A stretch of DNA of 64,000 nt from Bacteroidales bacterium (lineage in GTDB: Bacteria; Bacteroidota; Bacteroidia; Bacteroidales; ML635J-15): assembly GCA_017620015.1 (NCBI GenBank), contig JAFZRE010000036.1:1-64000 (forward strand). Direction: 5' to 3'. Below are positions 63,468 to 64,000 of this stretch, piece after piece. Under the pieces are notes generated by a model that was not told where the DNA came from, searched no databases, and saw only the letters and a list, made by a program, of their open reading frames with translations. Positions within the stretch are counted from its first letter, which is position 1, and every line of letters begins with the position of its first letter. Position numbers and translations under genes: made by a program.

Positions 63468-64000
63468 ATGAAGTTATCTCAATTCAAATTCAACTTGCCG
63501 GAGGAACTCATTGCTCAGTATCCTTCGAAGTTCCGTGACGAATGCCGTCTGATGGTTCTCAACAGAAAAACTGGTGAAATAGAGCATAGGTTGTTCAAGG
63601 ATTTAAAGGACTATTTCAGCGACAAGGACTTTATGATTTTCAACGATACCAAGGTTTTCCCTGCTCGTCTGTATGGCAACAAGGAAAAGACTGGCGCAAG
63701 AATCGAAGTTTTCCTTCTTCGCGAACTCAACCACGACCAGCGTCTTTGGGACATCCTTGTCGACCCGGCACGTAAAATTAGAATTGGTAACAAACTATAT
63801 TTCGGCGAGGACGGCAACGAGCTTGTAGCCGAAGTCATCGACAACACAACTTCGCGCGGACGTACTTTGCGTTTCCTTATTGACGGCGACTACGACCAGT
63901 TCAAGAAGACTCTCTATTCGCTTGGCGAAACTCCGTTGCCTATGCACATTATCAAGCGTCCGACCGAACCCGAAGATGCTGAACGCTACCAGACAATCTA
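63468..64000 (+). CDS. queA: S-adenosylmethionine:tRNA ribosyltransferase-isomerase (3' partial)
   Basis: The first ~177 residues of QueA, which moves the ribosyl group of SAM to 7-aminomethyl-7-deazaguanine in tRNA during queuosine synthesis. Starts [20 protein letters not shown], then [56 protein letters not shown] and [14 protein letters not shown], all standard QueA motifs. It runs off the window in frame. Confidence 0.95.
   Translation, partial: MKLSQFKFNLPEELIAQYPSKFRDECRLMVLNRKTGEIEHRLFKDLKDYFSDKDFMIFNDTKVFPARLYGNKEKTGARIEVFLLRELNHDQRLWDILVDPARKIRIGNKLYFGEDGNELVAEVIDNTTSRGRTLRFLIDGDYDQFKKTLYSLGETPLPMHIIKRPTEPEDAERYQTI

Overview
The window is a chromosomal segment of a Bacteroidota (Bacteroidales-type) bacterium. 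The evidence is a set of C-terminal type IX secretion (T9SS type A) sorting domains, Bacteroidota promoters (TTG or TTTG, about 19-20 bp, then TAnnTTTG), a bamD-rpoZ-coaBC-DUF4835-recN operon, SprB-type adhesin repeats, and FISUMP and choice-of-anchor J domains.

Layout. The window opens with the tail of a T9SS cargo gene and two terminator hairpins, then a small antitoxin/PIN-toxin pair (705-1345). The housekeeping operon bamD-rpoZ-coaBC-DUF4835-recN (1641-6605) follows. Its last gene, a secreted carboxypeptidase-regulatory-like protein, is split in frame by a mobile element of about 12.8 kb (6841-19668) bounded by a 15-bp direct repeat. The element carries a tyrosine integrase, a replication-initiator-like protein, a complete type I restriction-modification locus (hsdM, hsdS, an unknown gene, an AlbA_2/ATPase gene, hsdR) and a small serine recombinase. 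Short 13-bp iterated GGACAC repeats lie inside both ends. Joining the two ends rebuilds a perfect inverted-repeat attP core, and joining the two flanks restores the interrupted reading frame except for one stop codon inside the core.

To the right is a HipBST-like toxin-antitoxin module with HipA split in two (20950-22437). Its promoter carries three operator palindromes at an exact 41-bp spacing, and two of them are duplicated in a direct repeat beyond the far end of the module. Then come pepE, ruvC, a TPR protein and a CotH-like lipoprotein on the minus strand, a tRNA-Gln(UUG), a small predicted outer-membrane protein, pnp and rpsO.

The right third is dominated by two giant secreted surface proteins of 5940 and about 3741 residues, encoded in tandem. 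They share one mosaic domain order and both end in T9SS sorting domains. The first differs mainly by a block of about 6.4 kb of SprB-like, Ig-like and cysteine modules. A T9SS-sorted M1 metallopeptidase follows, and the window ends inside queA. Gene-free stretches are packed with short palindromic dispersed repeats.

How the genes relate: the chromosomal genes are ordinary envelope, transcription, cofactor, repair and RNA-decay functions. The accessory interest lies in the integrated restriction island, the operator-rich HipBST locus and the giant adhesin pair. All functional calls rest on reading motifs in the sequence; no database search was run.
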